Source: Paenibacillus sp. FSL R5-0912 (GTDB taxonomy: Bacteria; Bacillota; Bacilli; Paenibacillales; Paenibacillaceae). Taken from it: DNA of 64,000 nucleotides. Position 1 is the first letter of the stretch. Every line of letters starts with the position of its first letter. Where the stretch lies: assembly GCF_000758605.1 (NCBI RefSeq), contig NZ_CP009282.1:2976001-3040000 (forward strand), in the 5' to 3' direction. Shown here one piece after another: positions 38,807 through 48,608 of the stretch. The notes under the pieces were generated by a model, which was given only the letters and a program-made list of their open reading frames with translations, ran no database searches and was not told the DNA's origin. The position numbers were made by a program, and so were the translations under genes.

Positions 38807-39772
38807 ATGGTACAAATACACAATACCGCTGAACCAGCCTTACATGGGCTGGCCGGCGGTCCCGTCAAGGTGTCCCGCCGGGCGCAATTATGGAAAGATA
38901 TCAAGAAGAGCAAACATTATTATTTCATGATGAGTCCCTATATGATCATCTTCTTCCTGTTCACAGTGATCCCGGTGGTCGTCTCCTTCGGGCTAAGCTT
39001 CTTCTACTTCAATATGCTGGAGACGCCGCGGTTCGTCGGGTGGGAGAACTATTCAAGGCTGCTTCTGGGCGACGATGTATTCATGATTGCGCTGAAGAAT
39101 ACCTTCCTGTTCGCAGTCATCACGGGTCCGTTAAGCTATATCGCCTGCTTCCTGTTCGCTTGGCTGATCAATGAACTGTCGCCCTTCGTCCGGGCGCTGA
39201 TGACGCTGGTATTCTATGCGCCATCCATCTCGGGCAATGTGTTCTTTATCTGGCTGATCGTCTTCTCGGGGGACAGCTACGGGTATCTCAACGGCTTCCT
39301 GATGAAGATCGGGGTGCTGCTGGAGCCGATCCAATGGCTGCAGAATGAGAAGTATATCCTCGCCATTGTCATTATCGTTCAGCTCTGGCTTAGTCTGGGC
39401 ACCAGCTTCCTGGCCTTCATCGCCGGTCTGCAGACCGTAGACCAAACGCTGTTCGAGGCGGGGGCCATGGACGGGATCAGGAACCGCTGGCAGGAGCTGT
39501 GGTTCATCACGCTGCCGTCCATGCGGCCGCAGCTAATGTTCGGTGCAGTTATGCAGATCACCGCCTCCTTCGCGGTGGCCGAGGTCTCCATCGCGCTTGC
39601 GGGGTTCCCAAGCGTCAACTATGCGGGGCATACGGTGGTAACCCATCTGATGGATTACGGGACGCTCCGTTTTGAGATGGGCTATGCTTCTGCCATTGCT
39701 ACCATTCTCTTCGGCATTATGCTCGGAACCAATATGATGACCCAAAAACTGCTCAGAAAGGTGGGTGAATGA
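38807..39772 (+). CDS. UgpA/MalF-type ABC permease
   Basis: 321-aa permease with about six helices; EAA loop FEAGAMDGIRNRWQELWFIT. GGAGG precedes the ATG. It is not LplB-type but closer to the MalF/UgpA branch, so this operon uses a different importer subtype from the three LplB-type units. It overlaps the next permease gene by 4 bp. Confidence 0.92.
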   Translation: MVQIHNTAEPALHGLAGGPVKVSRRAQLWKDIKKSKHYYFMMSPYMIIFFLFTVIPVVVSFGLSFFYFNMLETPRFVGWENYSRLLLGDDVFMIALKNTFLFAVITGPLSYIACFLFAWLINELSPFVRALMTLVFYAPSISGNVFFIWLIVFSGDSYGYLNGFLMKIGVLLEPIQWLQNEKYILAIVIIVQLWLSLGTSFLAFIAGLQTVDQTLFEAGAMDGIRNRWQELWFITLPSMRPQLMFGAVMQITASFAVAEVSIALAGFPSVNYAGHTVVTHLMDYGTLRFEMGYASAIATILFGIMLGTNMMTQKLLRKVGE

Positions 39773-40650
39773 CCCTGTATTCGAGAGTTATAGGGGCGTT
39801 TCGCCCTCAAAAAAGACTGAACCGGTCCTTTACTGTCAGCTTGATGCTGTTCGGCCTGCTGCTCGCCTTCGGCTCGTTCATGGTTCTCCCGCTGATCTAT
39901 ACCGTGAACAATGCCTTCAAGCCGCTGGATGAACTGTTTATCTTCCCGCCGAGATTTCTTGTGCGGAACCCGACGCTGGAGAACTTCACCGATCTGGTGG
40001 TGATCATGGGGAATTCCTGGGTGCCGTTCACCAGATATGTAGCGAATACCCTGCTGATTACACTGGTAGGAACCGCAGGCCATATCCTGCTCGCTTCGGC
40101 TGCGGCCTATCCTTTGGCCAAATTCAAGTTCCCCGGCTCCAATATGCTGTTCAGGATTGTGGTGCTGTCCCTGATGTTCTCACCTCATGTGACGGCAATT
40201 CCCAATTACCTGGTCATGTCGCAGCTCGGGTGGATTAATACACAGGCGGCGATTATCGTTCCTTCACTGGCCTTCTCGCTGGGTCTGTTCCTGATGAAGC
40301 AGTTCATGGAGCAGATCCCGGATGCGCTGATCGAAGCGGCCAAAATTGATGGTGCGAATGAATACCGCGTGTTCTGGCAGATCGTGATGCCCAATGTGAA
40401 GCCGGCCTGGCTGACGCTGATGATCCTGCAATTTCCAGCCCTGTGGGGCACGGATGGAGGCAGCTTCATCTACAGCGAGAACCTTAAAACGCTTCACTAT
40501 GCGCTCAGCCAGGTTATCCAGGGCGGGATTGCACGTGCCGGAGTAGGGGCTGCGGTGGCCTTGCTGCTGATGACCGTGCCGATCCTGTTGTTCATTATTT
40601 CACAGAGCAGTGTCATTCAGACGATGGCCACATCCGGTATGAAAGAGTAG
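39769..40650 (+). CDS. UgpE/MalG-type ABC permease
   Basis: 293-aa permease, six helices. EAA loop IEAAKIDGANEYRVFWQIVM. ATGA overlap with the previous gene means coupled translation. Forms the first permease pair of the cluster with its neighbour. The NHL/TPR gene starts 18 bp downstream. Confidence 0.92.
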   Translation: MTLYSRVIGAFRPQKRLNRSFTVSLMLFGLLLAFGSFMVLPLIYTVNNAFKPLDELFIFPPRFLVRNPTLENFTDLVVIMGNSWVPFTRYVANTLLITLVGTAGHILLASAAAYPLAKFKFPGSNMLFRIVVLSLMFSPHVTAIPNYLVMSQLGWINTQAAIIVPSLAFSLGLFLMKQFMEQIPDALIEAAKIDGANEYRVFWQIVMPNVKPAWLTLMILQFPALWGTDGGSFIYSENLKTLHYALSQVIQGGIARAGVGAAVALLLMTVPILLFIISQSSVIQTMATSGMKE

Positions 40651-40668
40651 AGAGGAGGAACGGTGACG

Positions 40669-42129
40669 ATGGTCGCAAGGATAAAGAAACTGAGAACCGG
40701 CCTGCTGGCCTTGTGCTGCCTGGTCTGCCTGGGACTTCGCGGAGAGCTTGCCTCGGCGGAGAGCGCAGCCCCTTCCTACAATTATTCATACTGGGGGTAT
40801 AGTGTGGCGGCTCCGTCCGCTTATCAGGCAAGCACGTTGATCACGGGTGCAGGCTCCGGTGCTGGCGAGTTCAAGAATCCGCAGGATATTCAGGTAACGG
40901 CCGACAAGCAGATCTATGTGCTGGACAGCGGCAATAACCGGTTTGTGATTCTGGATCAGGACTACAAATCCATAAAGACAGTAGACGCGTTCCAGTTCAA
41001 AGGGAAGGCGGAGAAGTTCAATAATCCGCAGGGGATTTATGTGACGCAGCAGAAGGAGGTCTATGTTGCGGATACCGGCAATAAGCGGATTGTTCATTTC
41101 GATAGCGGCTTAAGGGCGATCGGTATCATGGAATCGCCGAAGTCCGAATTGCTGCCGGCAAGCTTCGAATTTCAGCCTGTCCGTGTAGCTGTAGACAAAG
41201 CGGACCGGATCTATGTGATGTCTGCCGGTGTATTCGACGGCTTCATGGAATTCGGCGCAGACGGAGCCTTCAAGTCCTTCACCGGTGCGAACCGGGTACG
41301 TGTCGATGCTGTGGATTACTTCTGGAAATCCATATCGACCAAGGCGCAGCGTGAGCAGATGGTGATGTATACGCCAACCGAATTCACCAATCTGGATATC
41401 AATGATGAAGGCTTCCTCTACGCTACCAACGGGGATGAGTTCGGCGACCCGATCAAGAAGCTGAACGCGCAGGGGGCCGATATTCTGCGCAGAGAGGGCT
41501 ATTACAAGCCGAGTGGCGATCTGCTCTACTCCACGCGCTCGGGTGGCGCTCCGCGCCTCGTGGATATTGATGTCAGCGACAGTGAGATCTATTCCGTTCT
41601 GGATGCCAGCCGGGGCCGGGTGTTCACCTACAACGGGGACGGATATCTGATGTACATTATCGGCGGAATCGGGAACCGTCTGGGCGAATTCAACTCCCCG
41701 GTGGCCATTGAGCACAGCGGTGACGATATCCTTGTACTGGATCAGGCGCTGGGGGAGATTACGGTATTTCAGACCACAGAGTACGGAAGAATGCTGAACA
41801 GCGCAGTCAGAAGTTACTACAGCGGTGATGAAGAGATGGCCTATCAGCAGTTCAGCGAGGTTGTGAATCTGAATGCGAATATGGAATATGCTTATGCGGG
41901 CATAGGTAAGGCTTATCTGCGCAAAGGCGAGTACAAGGAGGCGACGGAGTATTTCAAGCGCAGCATGGACCGTCCCAACTATTCGAAAGCGTTCCTGCTC
42001 TACCGCAAGGAAGTGCTCCGCGGACAATTCTCCACGATCATGACCTTTCTGATCATGCTGGCATCCCTATGGCTGGGCGTGAGAGTGTACCGGAAAATGA
42101 AGGCCAGAAAGAAGGTTGAGCTACATTGA
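40669..42129 (+). CDS. secreted NHL-propeller / TPR protein with C-terminal membrane anchor
   Basis: 486-aa protein. A signal peptide (about 1-32, ending near LASAE) leads to NHL-type beta-propeller repeats (about 55-390; FKNPQDIQVTADKQIYVLD, FNNPQGIYVTQQKEVYVAD). TPR-like helices cover about 393-450 (AYAGIGKAYLRKGEYKEATE), and one transmembrane helix covers about 454-476, followed by a basic tail. It sits outside the cell and is anchored at its C terminus. The ATG at 40669 is 10 bases from AGGAGG; the GTG at 40663 is too close. It probably acts as a protein-protein scaffold; no enzyme motif is seen. It abuts the YIP1-like gene. Confidence 0.82.
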   Translation: MVARIKKLRTGLLALCCLVCLGLRGELASAESAAPSYNYSYWGYSVAAPSAYQASTLITGAGSGAGEFKNPQDIQVTADKQIYVLDSGNNRFVILDQDYKSIKTVDAFQFKGKAEKFNNPQGIYVTQQKEVYVADTGNKRIVHFDSGLRAIGIMESPKSELLPASFEFQPVRVAVDKADRIYVMSAGVFDGFMEFGADGAFKSFTGANRVRVDAVDYFWKSISTKAQREQMVMYTPTEFTNLDINDEGFLYATNGDEFGDPIKKLNAQGADILRREGYYKPSGDLLYSTRSGGAPRLVDIDVSDSEIYSVLDASRGRVFTYNGDGYLMYIIGGIGNRLGEFNSPVAIEHSGDDILVLDQALGEITVFQTTEYGRMLNSAVRSYYSGDEEMAYQQFSEVVNLNANMEYAYAGIGKAYLRKGEYKEATEYFKRSMDRPNYSKAFLLYRKEVLRGQFSTIMTFLIMLASLWLGVRVYRKMKARKKVELH

Positions 42130-42752
42130 ACAGAGAAGCGCTGCAACATCCGCTGTACGTTATCGTTCATCCGTTCAACGGATACTGGGATCTCAAATAT
42201 GAACGCAGTCAAAAAACGAGCCTGATGTTGTCCTTCGGCATTCTGTTTATGCTGATCCTAACCAATGTGCTGGGCAGTCAATATAGCGGATTTCTGGTGA
42301 ATCATAGTGATCCTAAGTATCTGAACAGTCTGATGGAAGCAGTCTATGTCCTGGTTCCTGTCCTCTTCTGGTGTGTGGCGAACTGGTCGCTGACCACGCT
42401 GATGGACGGGGAAGGGAAGTTCGTGGAGATTTTTATTACCACCTGCTTCTCCCTGCTGCCGATTGTGCTGATTAACTTCCCGTGGATCTGGATCAGTAAT
42501 TTTATCTCGGTGCAGGAAAGCTCCTTTTATTATTTTTTCAAAAACTTTGCCGTCATCTGGTCGGGCCTGCTGTTGTTCGTGGGCATTATGACCGTGCACC
42601 AGTTCTCCCCGTCCAAAACGGTCGGGACGATTCTGCTCACGGTGCTTGCCATGGCGTTCATGGCATTCCTGACCCTGCTGTTCTTCAGTCTGGTTCAGCA
42701 GATGATTGTGTTTATCTCAACCATATACCAAGAGATTGTCTTGAGAGGATAG
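42126..42752 (+). CDS. YIP1-family polytopic membrane protein
   Basis: 208-aa protein with about five transmembrane helices (e.g. SLMLSFGILFMLILTNVLG, VPVLFWCVANWSLTTLMDG). The GEGKFVEIFI segment and overall layout fit the YIP1 family. The start is TTG overlapping the TGA of the NHL/TPR gene, so translation is coupled. Function in bacteria is unknown; tight coupling suggests it forms a membrane complex with the NHL/TPR protein and the DUF5696-like lipoprotein. Confidence 0.78.
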   Translation: MNREALQHPLYVIVHPFNGYWDLKYERSQKTSLMLSFGILFMLILTNVLGSQYSGFLVNHSDPKYLNSLMEAVYVLVPVLFWCVANWSLTTLMDGEGKFVEIFITTCFSLLPIVLINFPWIWISNFISVQESSFYYFFKNFAVIWSGLLLFVGIMTVHQFSPSKTVGTILLTVLAMAFMAFLTLLFFSLVQQMIVFISTIYQEIVLRG

Positions 42753-42766
42753 GAGGAGGACCGGGA

Positions 42767-45328
42767 ATGAGGAAGCCGTTAATCATGCTGCTCTCGATTC
42801 TCTTCAGTATGAGTGTGCTGGCAGGCTGTACATCGTCAAGCTCAGGCAGCCAGGCCGGCGGGCATGAACCGAAGCTTGAAGTGTCCTTTGAAGGGGGCGG
42901 TCTGAAGCCCGCCTTTGACGATACAGCTGTGGATGGCATGAAGGGTGTTCTGGAGAATAAGCAGCTCCGGCTGTATATGGATGAAGCTACCGGAGGTATC
43001 GCCGTCAAGAACCAGTCGGACGGAACGCTCTGGTATAGTAATCCGCCTGATCGTGAAGCCGATGCCAAGGCCAGCGGAGAGAATAAAGACCTGTTATCCG
43101 CGCAGCTCAAGCTGGATTTCTACAACAATCTGGGCCAGGTCAGCTCTGTCAATTCGTATACAGACAGCGTGGCCCACAAGCAAATGAAGCTGGAACAGAC
43201 GCCGGAAGGCATCAAGGTCTTCTACCAGTTCGGAACGACCGCCAAGACGGCGGAGGATCTGCCCATGATGGTGGGCAAGGAGCGGTTCGAGGAGAAGATT
43301 GTGAGCAAGATGGATAAGACCGGGCAGCGAACCATGAAGATCGCCTACACCTTCGATGAGGAGAAGGGCGTGTATAAGCGTAACGATGAAGCGCTGAAGG
43401 GGCTGCAGCTGGAGCGGACCCTGAAGGGCTTCGAGGAAGCGGGGTACACCGAGGAGGATCTGCAGCAGGATATCACCGAGAATAACCTGAGCCAGACCAA
43501 GCCGGTGCCGCGTATCTTCCAGCTCTCGATTGAATACTCCCTTGACGGGGATCAATTGGTAGTCAAGGTTCCTGCAGCGGACATAAGGTATCCCGCCGAT
43601 TATCCGGTGAATGATATCTCCGTCCTCAGCTTCCTGGGGGCCGGCGGGAGCAAGGACTCCGGTTCCATTCTGGTGCCGGACGGCTCCGGAGCGCTGATAC
43701 ATTTCAACAACGGCAAGACCCGTTACCCCGCATACAAGCAAGCTGTATACGGCAAGGACGGGTCCATGGAGGTCACGGATGCCTATGCGCAGCAGCAGGA
43801 GGTGAAGCTGCCGGTGTTCGGCTTGATCCGCGAGCAAGGCGCGATGCTGGGCATTATTGAGCAGGGCGCATCACTCGCCACGATTAATGCCGATACCAGC
43901 GGAAGATTGAACGGTTACAACTACGTGTATCCGAGCTTCACCCTGATTGCCAAGGGGGAGGTTACCCTGACGTCAGCCGAACAGAACCGTACCCTGCCAA
44001 GATTTCAGCAGGAGCCGCCCAAGACGGATTACGTCATCCGGTATGCGTTCCTGAGCGGAGACGAGGCGTCTTATCCCGGCATGGCGCGATATTACCAGAA
44101 CTATCTGACGCAGCACGGCGGTTTGCCTGAGGCGCAGGCGGCGGGAACGCCGGAATCCCCCGTGAATACCCCCTTTTATCTGGAGCTGGTGGGCGGAATT
44201 ACCAAGACGAAGCATGTGCTGGGCTTTCCTTATCAATCGCTGGAGCCGTTGACCACTTTCGATGAGGCAGAGAGTATTCTGGAACAGATGCAGCAGCGCG
44301 GCATTAACAATATCCGGCTGAAATATGCAGGCTGGTTCAACCGGGGCCTCGATCACAAAGTGCCGGACCGGCTGTCCGTAGACAAGGCGCTCGGCGGCAG
44401 CAAGGGGCTGAACCGGCTGGTGGCGTTCGCCAAGGAGCAAGGCATTCAGCTATTCCCTGACGTTGCGCTGCTCAGAGCGAACCAGGCCTCCGGCTTCAGA
44501 GTTAACCAGAAGGCTTCCCGGATGCTCAGTGAAATTCCGGCAGCCGTCTATCCGTACAATATGGCCTTGAACCGGCGGGACCGTACCGTCAGCCCTGCTT
44601 ATATTATTTCACCGGCCAAGGTCGGCGGATATGTCGATGCCACGCTGAAGGAGATCGGGCCGTTTCAGACCGGCGGCATCTCGCTGAGAGACATGGCCGA
44701 TCAATTGAACAGCGATTTCCGCAAGAATCATGAGATCGACCGGACAGCGTCCGAGCAGATATCGGTCCAGTCGCTGGACCGGATCACCGGACAGTCGCTC
44801 CGTATTCTCGCTGACGGCGGAAATGCCTATGCGCTGCCGTATCTGACCGATATTACCAATGCACCGGTGTCCAGCAGCCAGTTCAAGCTGGAGGATGAGG
44901 AGATCCCGTTCTATCCGATGGTGGTGCGGGGATATGTGAATTACACAGGCAAGCCGTTCAATCTGTCCACCTTCACCAGCCCCAGACAATATGTGCTGAG
45001 AAGTCTGGAGTATGGGTCCGGCCTCTATTACGAGTGGATGCATGCGCCTAACTACAAGGTGAAGGATACAGACTTCGGCAACCTGTACGCGGTCAATTAT
45101 GAACAATGGATCAATCAGGCCGCCGATATGTATCTGGAAGTCAACGCGGTTATGAAAAATGTGCAGAATCAGCGGCTGACCGGTCATGAGAAGCTGGCAG
45201 ACGGTGTCTATAAAAGTACCTATGAGAACGGTCTGTCCGTCATCGTCAACTACAACCGGACGGCAGTCCTTGCCGAAGGCCGCACGATAGAAGCCGAAAG
45301 CTATATTACGGGTGGTGAGCAATTGTGA
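42767..45328 (+). CDS. DUF5696-like surface lipoprotein
   Basis: 853-aa lipoprotein (lipobox LAGC, C21). The N-terminal about 40-460 is beta-rich; about 466-740 alternates strands and helices like a TIM barrel (NNIRLKYAGWFNRGLDH, GLNRLVAFAKEQGIQLFPDV, GGISLRDMADQLNSDF with D642); the C-terminal part returns to beta structure (VNYNRTAVLAEGRTIE). The name is recalled from Paenibacillus operons with YIP1 and NHL genes and should be checked. The layout resembles some retaining glycoside hydrolases, so a hidden hydrolase is possible; no catalytic pair can be proven. GGAGGAGG precedes the ATG. GTGA overlap with the next permease. Confidence 0.72.
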   Translation: MRKPLIMLLSILFSMSVLAGCTSSSSGSQAGGHEPKLEVSFEGGGLKPAFDDTAVDGMKGVLENKQLRLYMDEATGGIAVKNQSDGTLWYSNPPDREADAKASGENKDLLSAQLKLDFYNNLGQVSSVNSYTDSVAHKQMKLEQTPEGIKVFYQFGTTAKTAEDLPMMVGKERFEEKIVSKMDKTGQRTMKIAYTFDEEKGVYKRNDEALKGLQLERTLKGFEEAGYTEEDLQQDITENNLSQTKPVPRIFQLSIEYSLDGDQLVVKVPAADIRYPADYPVNDISVLSFLGAGGSKDSGSILVPDGSGALIHFNNGKTRYPAYKQAVYGKDGSMEVTDAYAQQQEVKLPVFGLIREQGAMLGIIEQGASLATINADTSGRLNGYNYVYPSFTLIAKGEVTLTSAEQNRTLPRFQQEPPKTDYVIRYAFLSGDEASYPGMARYYQNYLTQHGGLPEAQAAGTPESPVNTPFYLELVGGITKTKHVLGFPYQSLEPLTTFDEAESILEQMQQRGINNIRLKYAGWFNRGLDHKVPDRLSVDKALGGSKGLNRLVAFAKEQGIQLFPDVALLRANQASGFRVNQKASRMLSEIPAAVYPYNMALNRRDRTVSPAYIISPAKVGGYVDATLKEIGPFQTGGISLRDMADQLNSDFRKNHEIDRTASEQISVQSLDRITGQSLRILADGGNAYALPYLTDITNAPVSSSQFKLEDEEIPFYPMVVRGYVNYTGKPFNLSTFTSPRQYVLRSLEYGSGLYYEWMHAPNYKVKDTDFGNLYAVNYEQWINQAADMYLEVNAVMKNVQNQRLTGHEKLADGVYKSTYENGLSVIVNYNRTAVLAEGRTIEAESYITGGEQL

Positions 45329-46230
45329 AATCCATACTGAGACTGAACCGCAGAACCTATAACGATCAAAAGGCATTAATGGGCTTCTTCTATGTGCTGC
45401 CCTGGCTGCTCGGCTTCATCTTCTTCTTCCTGATTCCGTTGTTGTCTTCGCTGCGCTACAGTCTAAGCTCGGTGCAGGCCAACTCCGACGGACTGATTAT
45501 TCATTTCAGCGGCTTGCAGAATTATGTGGAGGCGCTGACGGTGAATACCGAGTTCAACCGTTCGCTAGCCGATGCCATCCTGAATATGGTTATTAATGTG
45601 CCGCTCATCGTCATCTTCAGCCTGTTTCTGGCGGTGCTGCTGAATCAGAAGTTTATCGGCAGATCGCTGGCCCGGTCTATTTTCTTCCTGCCGGTTATTC
45701 TGGCCTCCGGGGTGATTCTTAGCCTGGAGAGCACCAGCTTGATTCAGGCCGTCAACGATCAGAATGCCGGGGCCGGTGCAATTCAGGGCCTGGGTACGTT
45801 CGAGCTGGAAGGAATGATGCTGGACGCGGGCTTAAGTGAATGGGTGGTTGATTATTTGAGCAGCGCCGTGGGCCGCATTTATGATATTGTGAGCCAGTCC
45901 GGTGTACAGATTCTGATCTTCCTGGCCGGCATCCAGACGATCTCGCCGCAGCTATACGAGGCTTCTAAGATGGAAGGGGCAACCGGCTATGAAGCTTTTT
46001 GGAAAATCACCTTCCCCATGGTCAGCCCGCTCATTCTGGTGAATGCCATCTATACGATTATCGACTCCTTCTCCAATAACGCCATGACGGATTTGATCCG
46101 GGAGACGGGCTTCACCCAGTTCAATTTCGGACTAAGCTCGGCGATGGCCTGGCTGTATTTCGCAGCCGTTGCCTTGATTCTGGCTGTCAGCAGCTACCTG
46201 ATTTCGAGGAAGGTCTTCTATTATGATTAA
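45325..46230 (+). CDS. UgpA/MalF-type ABC permease (second pair)
   Basis: 301-aa permease; EAA loop YEASKMEGATGYEAFWKITF. Starts with GTG overlapping the preceding stop (GTGA). A loop between helices (VNDQNAGAGAIQGLGTFELE region) is longer than usual. With the next gene it forms a second permease pair in the same cluster. Confidence 0.9.
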   Translation: MKSILRLNRRTYNDQKALMGFFYVLPWLLGFIFFFLIPLLSSLRYSLSSVQANSDGLIIHFSGLQNYVEALTVNTEFNRSLADAILNMVINVPLIVIFSLFLAVLLNQKFIGRSLARSIFFLPVILASGVILSLESTSLIQAVNDQNAGAGAIQGLGTFELEGMMLDAGLSEWVVDYLSSAVGRIYDIVSQSGVQILIFLAGIQTISPQLYEASKMEGATGYEAFWKITFPMVSPLILVNAIYTIIDSFSNNAMTDLIRETGFTQFNFGLSSAMAWLYFAAVALILAVSSYLISRKVFYYD

Positions 46231-46246
46231 AAGGAGGATGGGAGCA

Positions 46247-47194
46247 TTGCATGCAAACCGTTTGCTGTCGCTGGAACGCTGGAAGAAATGGATATGGTCC
46301 TTCGTGCGGCTGACACTCATTGCAGGCCTGGCGTTCGTGATCCTCTATCCGGTGCTTCAGAAGATTTCCACGGCATTCAAGGATAAAAGCGATCTGTATT
46401 CGCCAATCGTCGTCTGGCTTCCCGAGCATTATACGCTCGACAATTTCATTAAGGCGATCAGCATCATGGATTACTGGCAGGCCTTGCTGAATACCTTCAC
46501 GCTGTCGGCGCTGACTACGCTCCTGACCGCCATATCCTGCGCTCTCGCGGGATACGGCTTCGCCCGGCTGAAGTTCAAGGGAAGCCAGCTTCTGTTCGCC
46601 GGGGTCATACTGACGATCCTGGTTCCGCCGATCACGATTCTGATTCCGGTCTACCTGAATTTGAAGGATTTCAGCCTGATGGGGCTGATTCCGCTGCTGA
46701 CCGGCAAATCGGTCAATCTGCTTAACACCTACTGGCCGTTTATCTTAACGTCAGCAACGGCGAACTCCTTGAAGGCGGGGCTGTACATTTTTATCTTCCG
46801 GCAGTTCTTCAGGGGGATTCCCAAGGAGGTGGAGGAAGCGGCTTATATCGACGGGGCAGGCGTGGGCAAAACCTTCTACAGAATTATGCTGCCCAACGCC
46901 ATACCTTCCATCGTTACGGTGCTGCTCTTCTCGTTTGTGTGGCAGTGGAACGACAGCTTCTTCACCACGACCTATCTGACCTCAAGCAAGGTGATGGCGA
47001 CCCAGCTCGGCTCGCTGCCTTATAATCTGGCGATTCTGCTGGAGGACGGAGTAAGTTCCAAGGCAGACCCTTTCTATCTGAGCATGGTTCAGGATACCGG
47101 GATTCTGCTGGCGATTCTGCCGCTGATTATCATCTACCTGTTCGTGCAGCGGTATTTCGTGGAGAGTATTGAACGTACAGGAATTGTCGGTTAA
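46247..47194 (+). CDS. UgpE/MalG-type ABC permease (second pair)
   Basis: 315-aa permease; EAA loop EEAAYIDGAGVGKTFYRIML; C terminus YFVESIERTGIVG. TTG at 46247 is chosen because AAGGAGG lies 9 bases upstream; an in-frame ATG at 46223 overlapping the previous gene is the alternative. It is followed closely by the GH10 lipoprotein. Confidence 0.85.
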   Translation: MHANRLLSLERWKKWIWSFVRLTLIAGLAFVILYPVLQKISTAFKDKSDLYSPIVVWLPEHYTLDNFIKAISIMDYWQALLNTFTLSALTTLLTAISCALAGYGFARLKFKGSQLLFAGVILTILVPPITILIPVYLNLKDFSLMGLIPLLTGKSVNLLNTYWPFILTSATANSLKAGLYIFIFRQFFRGIPKEVEEAAYIDGAGVGKTFYRIMLPNAIPSIVTVLLFSFVWQWNDSFFTTTYLTSSKVMATQLGSLPYNLAILLEDGVSSKADPFYLSMVQDTGILLAILPLIIIYLFVQRYFVESIERTGIVG

Positions 47195-47224
47195 ACCGTG
47201 AATGACGAGAAGGAGAGGATGATT

Positions 47225-48496
47225 GTGACCAAAAAAGGCAGACTGAGGCTCCCGGCCAGACTGGCCCGGAGCCTGGTCTTCGCCGCAGCGCTCCTGTGGC
47301 TGTCCGGCTGCTCCGGCCCGGGCGACAATGCTGCTCCGGCAACCTTGCCGCCGGAGCAGCAGGAGATCGGGGGGGGAGCCGCGACAGCGGTCCCGTCTGG
47401 GGCAGCGGCTTCCACTGGGGCCCCGGCCGCTAAAGCTTCGCCCGAAGCTGCAGCGGAGCCTGCGGTGCAGGCGGAGGTTCCGCCGCTGGCGGCGGCGTAT
47501 GCCGATTACTTCCGCATAGGGGCTGCGGTTGAACCGGAACAGCTGGAGGGACCCGCAGCCGAGCTGCTGAAGCGGCATGTGAACTGGCTCGTGGCCGAGA
47601 ATGCCATGAAGCCGGATGCGATGGAGCCTGCAGAGGGCAGCTTCACCTGGGAGCGGGCGGACCGCATTGTGGACTTCGCCAAGGAGAACGGCATGGAGCT
47701 GCGCTTCCATACGCTGGTCTGGCACAACCAGACGCCGGATTGGTTCTTCCGGGATGAAGCGGGCGAGGCGATGGTCGATGAGACCGATGCATCGAGACGC
47801 GAAGCGAACAAGAAGCTGCTGCTGAAGCGGCTGGACAGCTTTGTTACCGCGGTTGTCAGCAGGTATAAGCAGGACATTACCTCCTGGGACGTTGTGAATG
47901 AAGTCATCGAGCCGGGAGACCCGGACGGAATGCGGGCCAGCAACTGGTACAGGATTACCGGCACCGGATTCATCGAGACGGCCTTCCGGGCGGCCCGCAA
48001 GGCCGGGGGACCGGACATCAAGCTGTATATCAATGACTACAATACGGATGATCCGGTGAAGCGGGACAGATTGTACGGGCTGGTGAAGGAAATGCTGGAG
48101 AAGGGGGTACCGATTGACGGGGTGGGGCACCAGACGCATATTAGTCTGGAATACCCCGCCACTGAGCGCATTATAGAATCGCTGGAGCAGTTCCACACGC
48201 TGGGACTCGACAATCAGATCACCGAGCTGGATATGAGCCTGTACGTCTATAACGATCTCAGCGATGTCGGCCCGGAGGTTCCGGGGGACATCCTGCAGCA
48301 GCAGGCTGAGCGGTACGGGGAATTATTCGATGCGCTGAGAGCACACAAGGAGCTGCTAAGCGGAGTTATGTTCTGGGGAATCGCGGATGACCATACCTGG
48401 CTTAGCACCTTCCCGGTAGCCCGGACCGAGGCGCCGCTGCTGTTCGACAGGCAGCATCAGCCCAAACCGGCGTTCCAGGCGGTCACCGGCTTCTAA
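47225..48496 (+). CDS. surface GH10 endo-xylanase lipoprotein
   Basis: 423-aa membrane-tethered xylanase. Signal peptide with lipobox LSGC, C29, then an Ala/Pro/Glu-rich linker (about 33-85) and a GH10 TIM barrel. Acid/base E226 in WDVVNEVIEP; nucleophile E334 in ITELDMSLY; HTLVWHNQ and MFWGIADDHTWL intact. The GTG at 47225 is chosen because AAGGAG lies 9 bases upstream; ATG 47219 is too close to it. It would cut xylan at the surface and feed oligosaccharides to the importer, unlike the cytoplasmic GH10 at 5945. Confidence 0.9.
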   Translation: MTKKGRLRLPARLARSLVFAAALLWLSGCSGPGDNAAPATLPPEQQEIGGGAATAVPSGAAASTGAPAAKASPEAAAEPAVQAEVPPLAAAYADYFRIGAAVEPEQLEGPAAELLKRHVNWLVAENAMKPDAMEPAEGSFTWERADRIVDFAKENGMELRFHTLVWHNQTPDWFFRDEAGEAMVDETDASRREANKKLLLKRLDSFVTAVVSRYKQDITSWDVVNEVIEPGDPDGMRASNWYRITGTGFIETAFRAARKAGGPDIKLYINDYNTDDPVKRDRLYGLVKEMLEKGVPIDGVGHQTHISLEYPATERIIESLEQFHTLGLDNQITELDMSLYVYNDLSDVGPEVPGDILQQQAERYGELFDALRAHKELLSGVMFWGIADDHTWLSTFPVARTEAPLLFDRQHQPKPAFQAVTGF

Positions 48497-48608
48497 GTAG
48501 TAAAGATCTGGTAAGCCGGGCAAGAATTGCACCTTACAATTCCTTTTGCTTTGCTTGGATAATATAATATTCCGGTATATATATTCTTGCAAAGTGAGGT
48601 TGCAACTG

